Shown here: in pieces, positions 1 through 7,032 of the stretch
Layout: the number at the start of each line of letters is the position of its first letter
How positions within the stretch are numbered: position 1 is the stretch's first letter
Origin: Deltaproteobacteria bacterium
GTDB lineage: Bacteria; Desulfobacterota; Desulfuromonadia; Geobacterales; Pseudopelobacteraceae
Direction: 5' to 3'
Assembly: GCA_016219145.1 (NCBI GenBank)
Contig: JACRCG010000293.1
Location: 1 to 14,932 of the forward strand
DNA: 14,932 nucleotides
The notes under the pieces: generated by a model
The model's input: the letters and a program-made list of their open reading frames with translations, nothing else
The model's database searches: none
What the model was told of the DNA's origin: nothing
Made by a program: the position numbers and the translations under genes

Positions 1-1242
1 GCCCCCGGCCAGAAGAACGGCAAGCAGCGTTCCGTCATCAAGGACGGGGATAATAAGTTTATTGTTTCGACCACCTTGCTGCCTGAGGGATACGGCAATG
101 GCTGGAAGGTTGTTGTTGCACTGCCCGAGTCGGACGTGCTTCAGCGGGTTCATCGGACCATGAAACAGTCCCTGGCAATATCGCTGGTGATTCTCACAGC
201 TGCCATCGTTTTTGTGCTGCTCCTTGCTCGATATATCTCGATCCCGCTCGTGCAGCTGGCCAGGGAAACCGGAAAAATAAAGGACTTTGACCTGGAAGGG
301 ATCCACGGTGTTAATTCCAGGATCCATGAAGTTGCCATGATGAGTGACGCTGTGCTGGCGATGCGTAGCGGCCTCCAGGCCTTCCGCCAATACGTGCCGG
401 CAGATCTGGTGAGACAGCTGATCGCCTCTGGAAACGAGGCGCTCCCTGGAGGAAAGGAAGTCGAGATAACCCTCTTTTTCTCGGATATAGCCAATTTCAC
501 ATCGATAACCGAAACATTGCCGGCTCGCGAACTCATGATTGATGTTTCCGAATATTTTGAGGTTATGACGGAGCCGATTTCACGCCAGAAAGGAACCGTC
601 GACAAGTTTATCGGAGATGCGGTCATGGCTTTCTGGGGGGCTCCCATCGCCAATGAGCAACATGCGGTCAGCGCCTGCCGCGCCGCATTGCAATCCCAGG
701 AAGCCATTCTGCGGCTTAACGAACGCAGACTGGCCATGGGCAACCCCGCATTTTACACCAGGATAGGTATTCATACCGGCTTTACGATTGTCGGCAACAT
801 GGGGAGCAGGGACCGGCTCAATTACACGGCGCTGGGGGATAATGTCAACCTCGCCAGCCGGCTCGAGGGGGTCAACAAAGCGTACGGGACCAGGATCATC
901 ATCAGCCAGGACACTTATCGCTATGTCAGGAAAGAGTTCATTCTGCGCCCGCTGGACCTGGTTGCAGTGCAGGGGAAAACCGCCAGCGTCCTGATTTATG
1001 AACTCATGGGTGAACTGGAGGGAGACGCGGCGCCGGTCTTGCGTAAACTGGCCAGCTCGTTCCAGGGAATCTACGAGCTTTATCTGGAGCGCCAGTGGGA
1101 GAAAGCATTGGCGCTCCTGCGGGAGTTGCATGCCGAGTTCCCGGAAGACCGTCCCACCCGGATGTATATGGAACGGTGTCAAAACCTGCTTGATCAGGAT
1201 CCCGGACCCGAATGGAGCGGCGTAGTCAGGATGAGCAAATAG
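1..1242 (+). CDS. Membrane-bound class III adenylate cyclase, 5' end missing
   Basis: The reading frame is open from the first base, so the N-terminus lies outside the window. A TTG at 76 is not a believable start because the frame continues upstream of it. Counting from the first codon here, residues 1-50 look like the end of an extracytoplasmic Cache-type sensor. Residues 56-78 are a membrane helix, followed by a HAMP-like linker and a cyclase domain at about 150-340. Visible catalytic residues are the metal-binding D162 (FFSDIANFT) and D206 (DKFIGDAVMAFWGAP), the purine-contacting K202 and T276 (NYTALGD), and N283/R287 (NLASR). K plus T is the class IIIb pattern, so ATP to cAMP is the likely reaction. 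The last ~70 residues look like a short TPR-like tail. It converges on the next gene with 12 bp between them. The family call is firm; the sensed signal is unknown. Confidence 0.93.
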   Translation, partial: APGQKNGKQRSVIKDGDNKFIVSTTLLPEGYGNGWKVVVALPESDVLQRVHRTMKQSLAISLVILTAAIVFVLLLARYISIPLVQLARETGKIKDFDLEGIHGVNSRIHEVAMMSDAVLAMRSGLQAFRQYVPADLVRQLIASGNEALPGGKEVEITLFFSDIANFTSITETLPARELMIDVSEYFEVMTEPISRQKGTVDKFIGDAVMAFWGAPIANEQHAVSACRAALQSQEAILRLNERRLAMGNPAFYTRIGIHTGFTIVGNMGSRDRLNYTALGDNVNLASRLEGVNKAYGTRIIISQDTYRYVRKEFILRPLDLVAVQGKTASVLIYELMGELEGDAAPVLRKLASSFQGIYELYLERQWEKALALLRELHAEFPEDRPTRMYMERCQNLLDQDPGPEWSGVVRMSK

Positions 1243-1254
1243 TCCGCAAGGGCT

Positions 1255-1587
1255 CTAATTCTTTTCCGGCAGCGTCAGGGCAAAACTCCTGCCCATTGAG
1301 AGCCATTCCAGCAGCGCCAGATCAGTCGGCCAACCGTCCGCTGCCACCATCAGCCACCCTTTCATCGGTTTGCCGGTAACGTCGAACGGCCGCACATGTT
1401 CATGCCGCAACTGCGCCAGGGCCGTGTCCCGGTCGGTTCGCACGATCAGATACGTCTGCCAGATGCCAAAGCAGATGTTGCCGCAGAGCAGGTAACAGAC
1501 CCCCCCGAACATTTTTTTCTTTTCCATGTCCGGCCAGGGCGTGATCAATACATCGATGCGCTGTTCTATGGATTTGTCATAAGCCAT
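1255..1587 (-). CDS. TfoX/Sxy N-terminal domain protein
   Basis: This 110-residue protein matches the stand-alone TfoX N-terminal domain along its whole length. It has the KKMFGGVCYLL motif near residue 24, a central LIVRTD strand, the RPFDVTGKPMKGW block near 67, and a C-terminal aromatic/hydrophobic helix ending LTLPEKN. Full-length TfoX/Sxy regulates competence in some gammaproteobacteria. The short single-domain form is widespread and has no settled function, and it lacks the C-terminal helix-hairpin-helix part. The ATG is preceded by GGGGAGAG at a good distance. The gene starts 19 bp after the stop of the TIKI-like membrane protein gene, so it is probably the last gene of that operon. 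Confidence 0.85.
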   Translation of the reverse strand: MAYDKSIEQRIDVLITPWPDMEKKKMFGGVCYLLCGNICFGIWQTYLIVRTDRDTALAQLRHEHVRPFDVTGKPMKGWLMVAADGWPTDLALLEWLSMGRSFALTLPEKN

Positions 1588-1606
1588 GGTGTTACTCTCC
1601 CCGGAA

Positions 1607-2836
1607 TCACAATTTGCCCGGAAGCATCTTCAGAAAATTAATGCTGACCCTCTTGCGCTCATCCTGAAGCTTGAAGCCCCGTTTGAGAACCTCCGCCTCG
1701 ATCTCCTTCATGTGCAGCGCTCCCCATGGAATAACAACGGTGTCATAGCGCTCGACGGCCTTGTCCAGATGGCTGAGGACCGTCCGGTTTCTGCGATAGA
1801 GGATGTCGTCCATCAGGATGTCGTACATTTCCGGGGTGATGGATTTTTTCGCCCAGGAATTGATCCCAGTGATCCCCTGCACGAAGGAAGTGCTCTCCCG
1901 CAGATGTTTGCCGATGGCATCCAGAATCGAAATGGTTTCAGGCCGAAAGTCGCTGATGTCCAGATCCGCCCTGAGAATATCGGGTTCCGCCGCGTGTTTA
2001 TTGTCGCCCGGCTGCTTTGGAGGCGGACGGGACGTTTCCAGCTCCTCCGGCTCGATCAGTCTGCCTTTAAAAAGCATCTCTTTTTGGGACGTCAGCCCTA
2101 AATAGCCGGCCAGTCTGCCGTAGTCGATCCTGTTATGCAGCAGCTTTCTGTCGTCGCTGACACCCTCGGCAAGCACGAGAATCCGCCCCTGAGCTGCCAA
2201 TTCGGTCAGCTCGCGATAATATTCCCTGTCTCCGACATGAATCATGGCTGCCAGCCGTATCGTACGCTCCTCGCGCCGGTAGACCCGTTCCGTCATCCGG
2301 AGTCCGCTCGGGTGAAGGCGCATGAAACCGGCAGTATATCCGGCCATGTACGTATCGGCCGAAGAAAGTGCCAACAGCGCCAATACCAGCGGAATCACCG
2401 GCAGGTTCACCGCGCAGAAGATCAAGGTGTTCCTGAGGCTGAAGAACGGGCCGGCGAACATCTCCGGCGGCATTGTCAGCGAGCGTTCGCCCTCCTGGCG
2501 GAAATAATGGAGCGGAAGCATGCCGAGCAGCAGCTGTGCCGCCGACGCAAGCAGCCCGTAAATTCTGATTTCGGCCAGCTCCGGAATGAGCCATACCGAC
2601 AATGGGCACACAAATACAAAAATAATCAGCGGGAGAAAGACCCTCTTGGGCAGGCGCCGGTCGATAGCGAGGCAGAGATAGAGCGGGATCGCCATCAGGA
2701 CTACGGTTTCGGCCAGCAGGTTCCGCGCCGCCGTAAAAGGCATCAGCGGGGAAATCAGGGGGACTATTTCATCTACGAGGGAGAAACCGCCATCGGCGAT
2801 AAACAGGATCAGGAACAGGTTGGCAAAAAATCGCAT
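1607..2836 (-). CDS. Five-pass membrane protein with TraB/GumN/TIKI-like domain
   Basis: This is a 409-residue protein. The N-terminal half has about five hydrophobic segments (roughly 3-19, 43-57, 66-83, 92-112, 136-158). Basic loops at 59-65 (RRLPKR) and 110-118 suggest an inside N-terminus and an outside (periplasmic) C-terminal domain. That domain, about 190-400, carries marks I associate with the TraB/GumN/TIKI superfamily: AAMIHVGDREYY (H200), VLAEGV (E224), RADLDISDF near 290, RRNRTVLSHL near 348 and VIPWGALHMKEIEAEVLKRGF (H375). The family includes metal-dependent proteases and proteins of unknown role, and I do not assign a substrate. The gene lies 41 bp after the nucleotidyltransferase gene and 19 bp before the TfoX-domain gene, all in one direction. 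The family assignment is by motif reading only; the membrane topology is inference. Confidence 0.7.
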   Translation of the reverse strand: MRFFANLFLILFIADGGFSLVDEIVPLISPLMPFTAARNLLAETVVLMAIPLYLCLAIDRRLPKRVFLPLIIFVFVCPLSVWLIPELAEIRIYGLLASAAQLLLGMLPLHYFRQEGERSLTMPPEMFAGPFFSLRNTLIFCAVNLPVIPLVLALLALSSADTYMAGYTAGFMRLHPSGLRMTERVYRREERTIRLAAMIHVGDREYYRELTELAAQGRILVLAEGVSDDRKLLHNRIDYGRLAGYLGLTSQKEMLFKGRLIEPEELETSRPPPKQPGDNKHAAEPDILRADLDISDFRPETISILDAIGKHLRESTSFVQGITGINSWAKKSITPEMYDILMDDILYRRNRTVLSHLDKAVERYDTVVIPWGALHMKEIEAEVLKRGFKLQDERKRVSINFLKMLPGKL

Positions 2837-2877
2837 TTGGTAACTTTCTATGACAATGTTGGGCGGTAATTGCTATT

Positions 2878-4095
2878 TTAAGGATGCGAATGCCGCTGTT
2901 TGGCACGAAACAGCTCCACACGTTTCTGCATGACAAACTCAGTCCGCTTCCCAACCGGCATGGCGGCCAGTTTTTCCTGATCAATACCCAGCTCGCGGCT
3001 GCTCATACCGGAAATCCGGAGCGCTTCATCCCAGCCGGTCATGGGCTTGCTACCGGGTTTGTCCGCTGCGGAAACCATTGCCAGAATCCCGGCAATGCCG
3101 CTCTTTATGGCCTGTGCCGCCATTTTCAGTTTTGTGGAATCCCGTAAATCTTCCCATCTGTTGGCTTTGCCGTGTAAACGGCTGATCCATGCCAATGCCG
3201 TGCGATAAGCTGCCGGGAGGCTGAGGCGATCGCAAAAAGCAGCCGCCATCTTGAAACCGGCCTCGTCATGGCCGTGGTGCTTGGGGTAGAGGGCCGGATC
3301 GGTTGCCAGCTTGCCGAGATCGTGGAAGAAGGCGCAGAAGCGGGCCAGAGGCTCTTCGGTCAGAAGAGCCACCCGTTGCAATACCTGGACAGAGTGGGTA
3401 AAAAGATCCCCCTCCGGGTGATGCACAAGCGGTCCGGCCGGGATCAGCGGCATCCGGAACAGCTCCGCTATAAACTCCATTCCAACCCCGAACTCGATCA
3501 TCCGCAGGAAAAAGCGCTCAGGACTCTTTAGGGCAAGGGCCTTAAGCATCTCGCTACTAAAACGTTCGACCGGCATGGCGCTGAAAGCTCCGGACCAGTC
3601 CCGCTGTCTGACAAGCCTTTCGGCCTCATGCGTCATGCTCCAGCCATCCGCTTCAAAGCGGAAGGCCCGAAAGATGCGCAGGGGATCTCTGTTGAACGAT
3701 TCGCTGCTGCAAGGGCGCAGGAGTCCTGCCGTCAAGTCATTTCCGCCACCCAGGGGGTCAATCAGTACGCCGGACAGTGTCTTTGCCATTGCATTGACAG
3801 TAAAGTCGCGCCGCCTGAGATCTTCTGCCAGGGCGTCCATACTGTCGATACAGGTTACCTCGACCTTGCCGATCCCGGGATAATGCCCGAAGTAGACAGT
3901 GGCGCCGCTGGTTGTTTGCACAAGTCGGAAACCCAGGGCGAGCAGTTCATCGTGGGAGAGTTCTGAAACCAGATCAATGTCCCGGATCTCTGTTCCCATC
4001 ATCATATCACGCACGGAACCGCCAACCAGAGCGATGCGCTCGTGACAGCCAATCGGAAAATGATTTCTTATAAATGTCCGGATATATTCTGTCAT
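2878..4095 (-). CDS. cca: Class II tRNA nucleotidyltransferase / poly(A) polymerase family, with HD domain
   Basis: The enzyme adds C and/or A to tRNA 3' ends, or A tails to RNA. Visible are the nucleotidyltransferase signature LVGGSVRDMMMG (GG25-26, R29-D30), the metal-binding D39-x-D41, RRRDFTVNA near 94-102, and NRDPLRIFRAFRFEAD near 136-150. A C-terminal HD hydrolase domain has H234, H258-D259 (FFHDLGK) and KHHGHDEAG near 272-280. At 405 residues the length and architecture match the E. coli-type CCA enzyme (412). I chose the ATG at 4095, which has GGTGG just upstream; an ATG at 4113 in the same frame adds six residues but has no ribosome site. CC-adding, A-adding and poly(A) polymerase members look alike, and Geobacter is reported to split these activities, so the exact activity and symbol are uncertain. 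It is probably the first gene of a three-gene operon. Confidence 0.82.
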   Translation of the reverse strand: MTEYIRTFIRNHFPIGCHERIALVGGSVRDMMMGTEIRDIDLVSELSHDELLALGFRLVQTTSGATVYFGHYPGIGKVEVTCIDSMDALAEDLRRRDFTVNAMAKTLSGVLIDPLGGGNDLTAGLLRPCSSESFNRDPLRIFRAFRFEADGWSMTHEAERLVRQRDWSGAFSAMPVERFSSEMLKALALKSPERFFLRMIEFGVGMEFIAELFRMPLIPAGPLVHHPEGDLFTHSVQVLQRVALLTEEPLARFCAFFHDLGKLATDPALYPKHHGHDEAGFKMAAAFCDRLSLPAAYRTALAWISRLHGKANRWEDLRDSTKLKMAAQAIKSGIAGILAMVSAADKPGSKPMTGWDEALRISGMSSRELGIDQEKLAAMPVGKRTEFVMQKRVELFRAKQRHSHP

Positions 4096-4391
4096 CAAAC
4101 CACCGCAGGGCATCTGTCAGGGAATATTCCAAAAAAGGCTTCCAAAATTCAGCTGCTTGAAAAAATACCCTATTCCGCCTCCAAAACAAAGCACCATGTT
4201 CGACGACCGGGTTTTGCCGCATCAGCGCCCTGATGGCGGTTCTGGCCTGAAAGCGGGGTCAGACCGGCTTTTCAAGCCTTGGGAAATATCTTGACTGACC
4301 ACGTTATTGATATTGAATTTCACTAGCATTTATTTCCATGTGCGATTATAGTGAACCCATAGCAGTCAGAAAAAATATAAAGGAGTTGGCC
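4096..4391. other. Intergenic region between divergent genes
   Basis: This 296-bp stretch separates the cca-type gene (-) from the small exported protein gene (+). It holds the imperfect palindromic cluster at 4250-4278, which contains GGGGTCAGACC. A possible rightward promoter has TTGACT at 4291-4296, a 16-bp spacer and TTGAAT at 4313-4318. An alternative -10 is TATAGT at 4347-4352, without a good -35. An AT-rich stretch lies near 4120-4200 on the cca side, but I cannot pick a leftward promoter with confidence. I see no convincing gene in it. Confidence 0.45.
4250..4278. repeat. Imperfect palindrome with overlapping small hairpin
   Basis: At 4250-4271 the ends AAAGC and GCTTT pair, and inner GG and CC pairs flank TCAGA, giving an interrupted inverted repeat around GGGGTCAGACC. 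At 4266-4278 GGCTT, a 3-nt loop and AAGCC form a second hairpin that uses the same GGCTT. Only one can form at a time. From memory, a GGGGTCAGACC-type motif recurs between genes in related genomes; that is recall, not something shown here. Confidence 0.35.
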
Positions 4392-4700
4392 ATGAGAAAC
4401 GTTATGCGTAAAATTGCTTTGATGGCAGCCGCTCTTATGATAATGGCGGTACCGGTATTTGCTGATGAAACGTCTGTAATGCCGAACATGGAGCAGGCCG
4501 AGCAGGGCGGAAAAAATGAGTGTTTGCTGGTAGCTATGAACTGCGGCCAGCAGGTGGATTCGATCCAGCAGAGGATCGAGCGTATCCAGCACGAAATCGG
4601 CAGAGGGACCGCTGTTTATACCAATGAAGAGCTCAGAAGGTTACAGGATCAGCTTGAAGAAGCAAACAGGAACTTTAACGAGCTGCAGACCGGGGCATAG
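4392..4700 (+). CDS. Small exported coiled-coil protein with two cysteines
   Basis: This is a 102-residue protein. The start at 4392 is fixed by AAAGGAG at 4378-4384; an in-frame ATG at 4338 lacks a ribosome site and would bury the signal peptide. Residues 1-24 form a signal peptide (basic start, hydrophobic core, VFA before the likely cut at 24/25). The mature part has NECLLVAMNC with C44 and C51, then a charged, Gln/Glu-rich heptad-like helix from about 54 to 98. It most likely acts in the periplasm, possibly as a small helical oligomer with a disulfide. I recognise the pattern from small exported proteins of Geobacter relatives but know no function. It is a single-gene unit ended by a strong hairpin terminator 30 bp downstream. 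Confidence 0.8.
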   Translation: MRNVMRKIALMAAALMIMAVPVFADETSVMPNMEQAEQGGKNECLLVAMNCGQQVDSIQQRIERIQHEIGRGTAVYTNEELRRLQDQLEEANRNFNELQTGA

Positions 4701-4730
4701 TATAAAAGATCGATAATTGAGATGGAACAG

Positions 4731-4763
4731 GGGCCACGCGGCAGGGAATTGCGTGGCCCTTTT
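4731..4763 (+). terminator. Intrinsic terminator of the small exported protein gene
   Basis: A perfect 9-bp stem, GGGCCACGC (4731-4739) with GCGTGGCCC (4751-4759), has an 11-nt loop and is followed by TTTT at 4760-4763. It sits 30 bp after the stop codon. Read on the other strand the T-tract is poor, so it mainly serves the plus strand. Confidence 0.85.
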
Positions 4764-4812
4764 CCCTGCTGCCGCGCCAAATATTCCCGATGAGGCTGAA
4801 CAGGCAGCATGG

Positions 4813-5160
4813 TCACGACTGCGTTGCTTCATGACGCAAGGGCACACGGATGAACTGGGCCAGAATCAGTGAAGCCAGGCCGAGGGCTGCCCCCATCAGA
4901 AAGGGAATGCGGTAATCGAGCACCCTGAGATAGCCGCCCAGAGCCGGAAGAAAAACCGCAGCAATGTGGTTGATAGTGAAGCCGACGGCTGTAGATGGGG
5001 CGATGTCCTGCGGCACAGCAATTTTCTGGAAGTAAGTGCGGATCGCCACGGCAAAGTTGAACAGGATGTAGTCCAGAATGTACATTCCGGCCACGATCCA
5101 CTTTGACGATGAGTAGGCGTAGGTCAAAAACACCAGGATTACCCCGCTGTAGGGCAAGTC
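4813..5160 (-). pseudogene. Remnant of an MFS transporter (C-terminal quarter)
   Basis: About 110 codons resemble the C-terminal end of a major facilitator family transporter of around 390 residues. There are membrane segments near GVILVFLTYAYSS, the WIVAGMYILDYILFNFAVA stretch, HIAAVFLPALGGYL and FLMGAALGLASLILAQFI, plus a conserved-looking TYFQKIAVPQDIAPSTAVG loop. The first two thirds of the protein are absent. The frame stays open to a TTG at 5208, but that codon lies inside the tRNA-Glu terminator. The ~18 residues before about 5151 do not look like transporter sequence, so the break is near 5150-5160. There is no ribosome site or promoter. I read it as a dead fragment left by a deletion or an integration event beside the tRNA gene. 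Confidence 0.75.
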
Positions 5161-5206
5161 ATGATCTTGTCCGATGCTGTTTTTGAATCTACTTGCCGGC
5201 AGAAAC

Positions 5207-5235
5207 AAAAAGGGCCTTGATTTCTCAAGACCCTT
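5207..5235 (-). terminator. Intrinsic terminator of tRNA-Glu
   Basis: On the minus strand an 11-bp stem (one G-T pair) closes a GAAA tetraloop: bases 5225-5235 pair with 5210-5220. Five Ts follow (plus-strand As 5207-5211). It begins 33 bp after the tRNA 3' end. Confidence 0.88.
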
Positions 5236-5268
5236 TATACCTGACCGGAAAGTACCGGTTTATTAATT

Positions 5269-5346
<78 letters not shown>

Positions 5347-5356
5347 GCGGAAGCCT

Positions 5357-5403
5357 GTCACACATGTTCCGTTCAAGGAACCAGGCCCATTTGATTGTGT
5401 GAC
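5357..5403 (-). other. Structured leader upstream of tRNA-Glu
   Basis: Between the tRNA-Glu promoter and the mature 5' end lies a perfect 8-bp inverted repeat, GTCACACA (5357-5364) and TGTGTGAC (5396-5403). A smaller stem, GTTCC (5366-5370) with GGAAC (5377-5381), is nested inside. In the precursor this would fold into an extended hairpin just before the tRNA. The fold is visible in sequence; any role in processing or regulation is inference. Confidence 0.6.
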
Positions 5404-5412
5404 GGGATGAGT

Positions 5413-5441
5413 CTTATATCCAAATATTTACTGCAAGTCAA
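5413..5441 (-). promoter_or_regulatory. Sigma-70 promoter of tRNA-Glu
   Basis: On the minus strand, TTGACT (5436-5441) and TATAAG (5413-5418) are separated by exactly 17 bp. The expected start near 5406 gives a leader of about 60 nt before the tRNA. An A/T run lies upstream of the -35. Confidence 0.85.
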
Positions 5442-5492
5442 CTTTTTTTTCTCAGCTGGACAACATTGCGCCGAGCCAGCCAAATCACGAAC

Positions 5493-5521
5493 AAAAAGGA
5501 CCTGGCTTTGGCCAGGTCCTT
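5493..5521 (-). terminator. Intrinsic terminator of tRNA-Lys
   Basis: A perfect 11-bp stem (5511-5521 with 5496-5506) encloses a 4-nt loop, CAAA on the minus strand. It is followed by five Ts (As 5493-5497 on the plus strand). It begins 7 bp after the tRNA 3' end and closely resembles the tRNA-Glu terminator. Confidence 0.9.
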
Positions 5522-5528
5522 GATAGTT

Positions 5529-5604
5529 TGGTGAGCCGCGTTGGGGTCGAACCAACGACCACCTGATTAAAAGTCAGGTGCTCTACCGACTGAGCTAGCG
5601 GCTC
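5529..5604 (-). tRNA. tRNA-Lys (anticodon UUU), CCA encoded
   Basis: The minus strand gives a 76-nt cloverleaf: acceptor GAGCCGC with GCGGCTC, discriminator A then CCA, D arm GCTCAGTCGGTAGAGC, anticodon stem CCTGA/TCAGG around the loop CTTTTAA (anticodon TTT), and T arm GTTGGTTCGACCCCAAC. It is transcribed alone, with its own promoter and terminator. Confidence 0.98.
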
Positions 5605-5617
5605 GAAGAGAAATAAT

Positions 5618-5646
5618 CTTCTACAACATCGGCGATCCAGAGTCAA
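5618..5646 (-). promoter_or_regulatory. Sigma-70 promoter of tRNA-Lys
   Basis: On the minus strand TTGACT (5641-5646) and TAGAAG (5618-5623) have a 17-bp spacer. The expected start near 5611 leaves only about 7 nt of leader, unlike the long leader of tRNA-Glu. A T/A run lies just upstream of the -35. Confidence 0.78.
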
Positions 5647-5666
5647 TGTTTTTTTTGAGAGAGGCC

Positions 5667-6977
5667 TTATGGCGTCTCGTGGCCGGTCTCCTCCGTAACC
5701 AGACGCGGGCCGGAACGCAGCTTTTTTCTGGCGTATTTTTGCAGATACATGCGTCTGTCAGCCAGCTTTATCGTCTGAACAAGCTCAGCTGGACAGGAAG
5801 CAGTTGCAATTCCGACAGAAAACCCATGCTCCGTTATTGACAATGCCCCATCTGAACTATCACGGCTGAAGCATATCCGCTGGGCCGTATTCTCGGCCGT
5901 GTTCGCGTCGGTACGTGGCAACAGGACGGCAAACTCGTCCCCCCCGATACGGGCAATCACATCACCGGCCCTGAAAGCGGCAAGCAAGGCGGCGGCTCCT
6001 CGTTTAAGCTCCTGATCACCGTGGTCATGTCCATGGATGTCATTTATCGCCTTAAGGCCGTCGATATCGGCAATTACAATGCTGACTGGAAAGTCTCTAC
6101 TGCTCGCCAGCCGCTTGATCTCGGCATCAAAATAGGCTCGGTTGTACAGATCCGTCAACGCATCATGTGTACTAAGATAATAGAGACTCTCCTCGTAATT
6201 TTTGCGCTCGGTTATATCCTGGGCGACCTTTAAAAATTTGATGATATTGCCGTCCTTGTCCCGCAGGGGAGTGATCCGCACCCATTCCCAGTATATCTGG
6301 CCATTTTTCCTCCGGTTAGCCAGCTCGCACTCCCATTCCAGGCCGGACTCTATGGTTTCCCAGAGGTTTTGATATATTTCAACGGAATTTATGCCTGACT
6401 TCAGGATACTCGGGTTCTGGCCGATCGCTTCATCGGCGCTATAGCCGGTCACTCTGCAGAACATCGCATTAACGTACTCAATGGTGCCTTCAAGTGAAGT
6501 TATGATGACGGGAGCCGGAGCCTGTTCCATGGCCTGAGAGAGCAGATGAATTAAATCGTCCTGTTTTTTAAGGCGTTTTGTTATTGCAATATAGTCGTTG
6601 CAAAGACTGATTGCCTGGGTTAGCTTTACGAAATCAACCGGCTTCTGGAGAAACCGGTTGATTCCGATCGAAATACATTCAAGAAGATATTCCGGATCGT
6701 TGTAACTGGTCAGCACAACAATAGGGCAATCCGGTGAAAGCTGGCGGATTTGCTGCGCCAGCTCCAGGCCGCTCATTTCCGGCATCAATATATCGGTCAG
6801 CACCACATCAGGCCGCTTGGCCCGAAAAAGTTCCAGGCCTTCCCGGCCATTTGCAGCAACATGCAGGCGTGTGACAATCCGTTCCAAAAGAGTAGCTACC
6901 ATCTGGCGGGTGACGGAGTCATCCTCAATGTACAGCAAAGATATGTCATACTGTTTTACATCTTTTATTATAGCCAT
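5667..6977 (-). CDS. REC-PAS-GGDEF response regulator, diguanylate cyclase
   Basis: The 436-residue protein makes c-di-GMP under control of a receiver domain. The receiver domain (about 10-125) has the acidic pair D19/D20, phospho-acceptor D62 (VVLTDILMPEMSG), T90 and K112. A PAS domain follows (about 150-258: ITSLEGTIEYVNAMFCRVTGY, then FLKVAQDITERK). The GGDEF domain (about 265-420) has STHDALTDLYNR, metal-binding D303 region (IADIDGLKAIND), and an intact GGDEF near 344. An RAGD (RxxD) sits five residues before GGDEF, a product-inhibition site. No EAL domain is present, and nothing suggests loss of activity. The ATG has GGAAGAGG upstream. No partner histidine kinase is adjacent. It diverges from the DUF362 gene across about 100 bp holding a palindrome. 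Confidence 0.95.
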   Translation of the reverse strand: MAIIKDVKQYDISLLYIEDDSVTRQMVATLLERIVTRLHVAANGREGLELFRAKRPDVVLTDILMPEMSGLELAQQIRQLSPDCPIVVLTSYNDPEYLLECISIGINRFLQKPVDFVKLTQAISLCNDYIAITKRLKKQDDLIHLLSQAMEQAPAPVIITSLEGTIEYVNAMFCRVTGYSADEAIGQNPSILKSGINSVEIYQNLWETIESGLEWECELANRRKNGQIYWEWVRITPLRDKDGNIIKFLKVAQDITERKNYEESLYYLSTHDALTDLYNRAYFDAEIKRLASSRDFPVSIVIADIDGLKAINDIHGHDHGDQELKRGAAALLAAFRAGDVIARIGGDEFAVLLPRTDANTAENTAQRICFSRDSSDGALSITEHGFSVGIATASCPAELVQTIKLADRRMYLQKYARKKLRSGPRLVTEETGHETP

Positions 6978-7032
6978 GTTGAATGCCTCTTCCGAAAATC
7001 GGCAGCGCCTAGATTGTAGCCCCTTTTTCTGC

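Noticed and set aside
2135..2869. Plus-strand open frame of 244 codons antisense to the TIKI-like gene
   Set aside because: The opposite strand has coherent membrane helices and family motifs; this frame shows neither.
4007..4222. Minus-strand frame of 71 codons overlapping the start of the cca-type gene
   Set aside because: Its aromatic- and basic-rich translation matches no family I know, it has no ribosome site, and a third of it is an out-of-frame reading of the cca-type gene.
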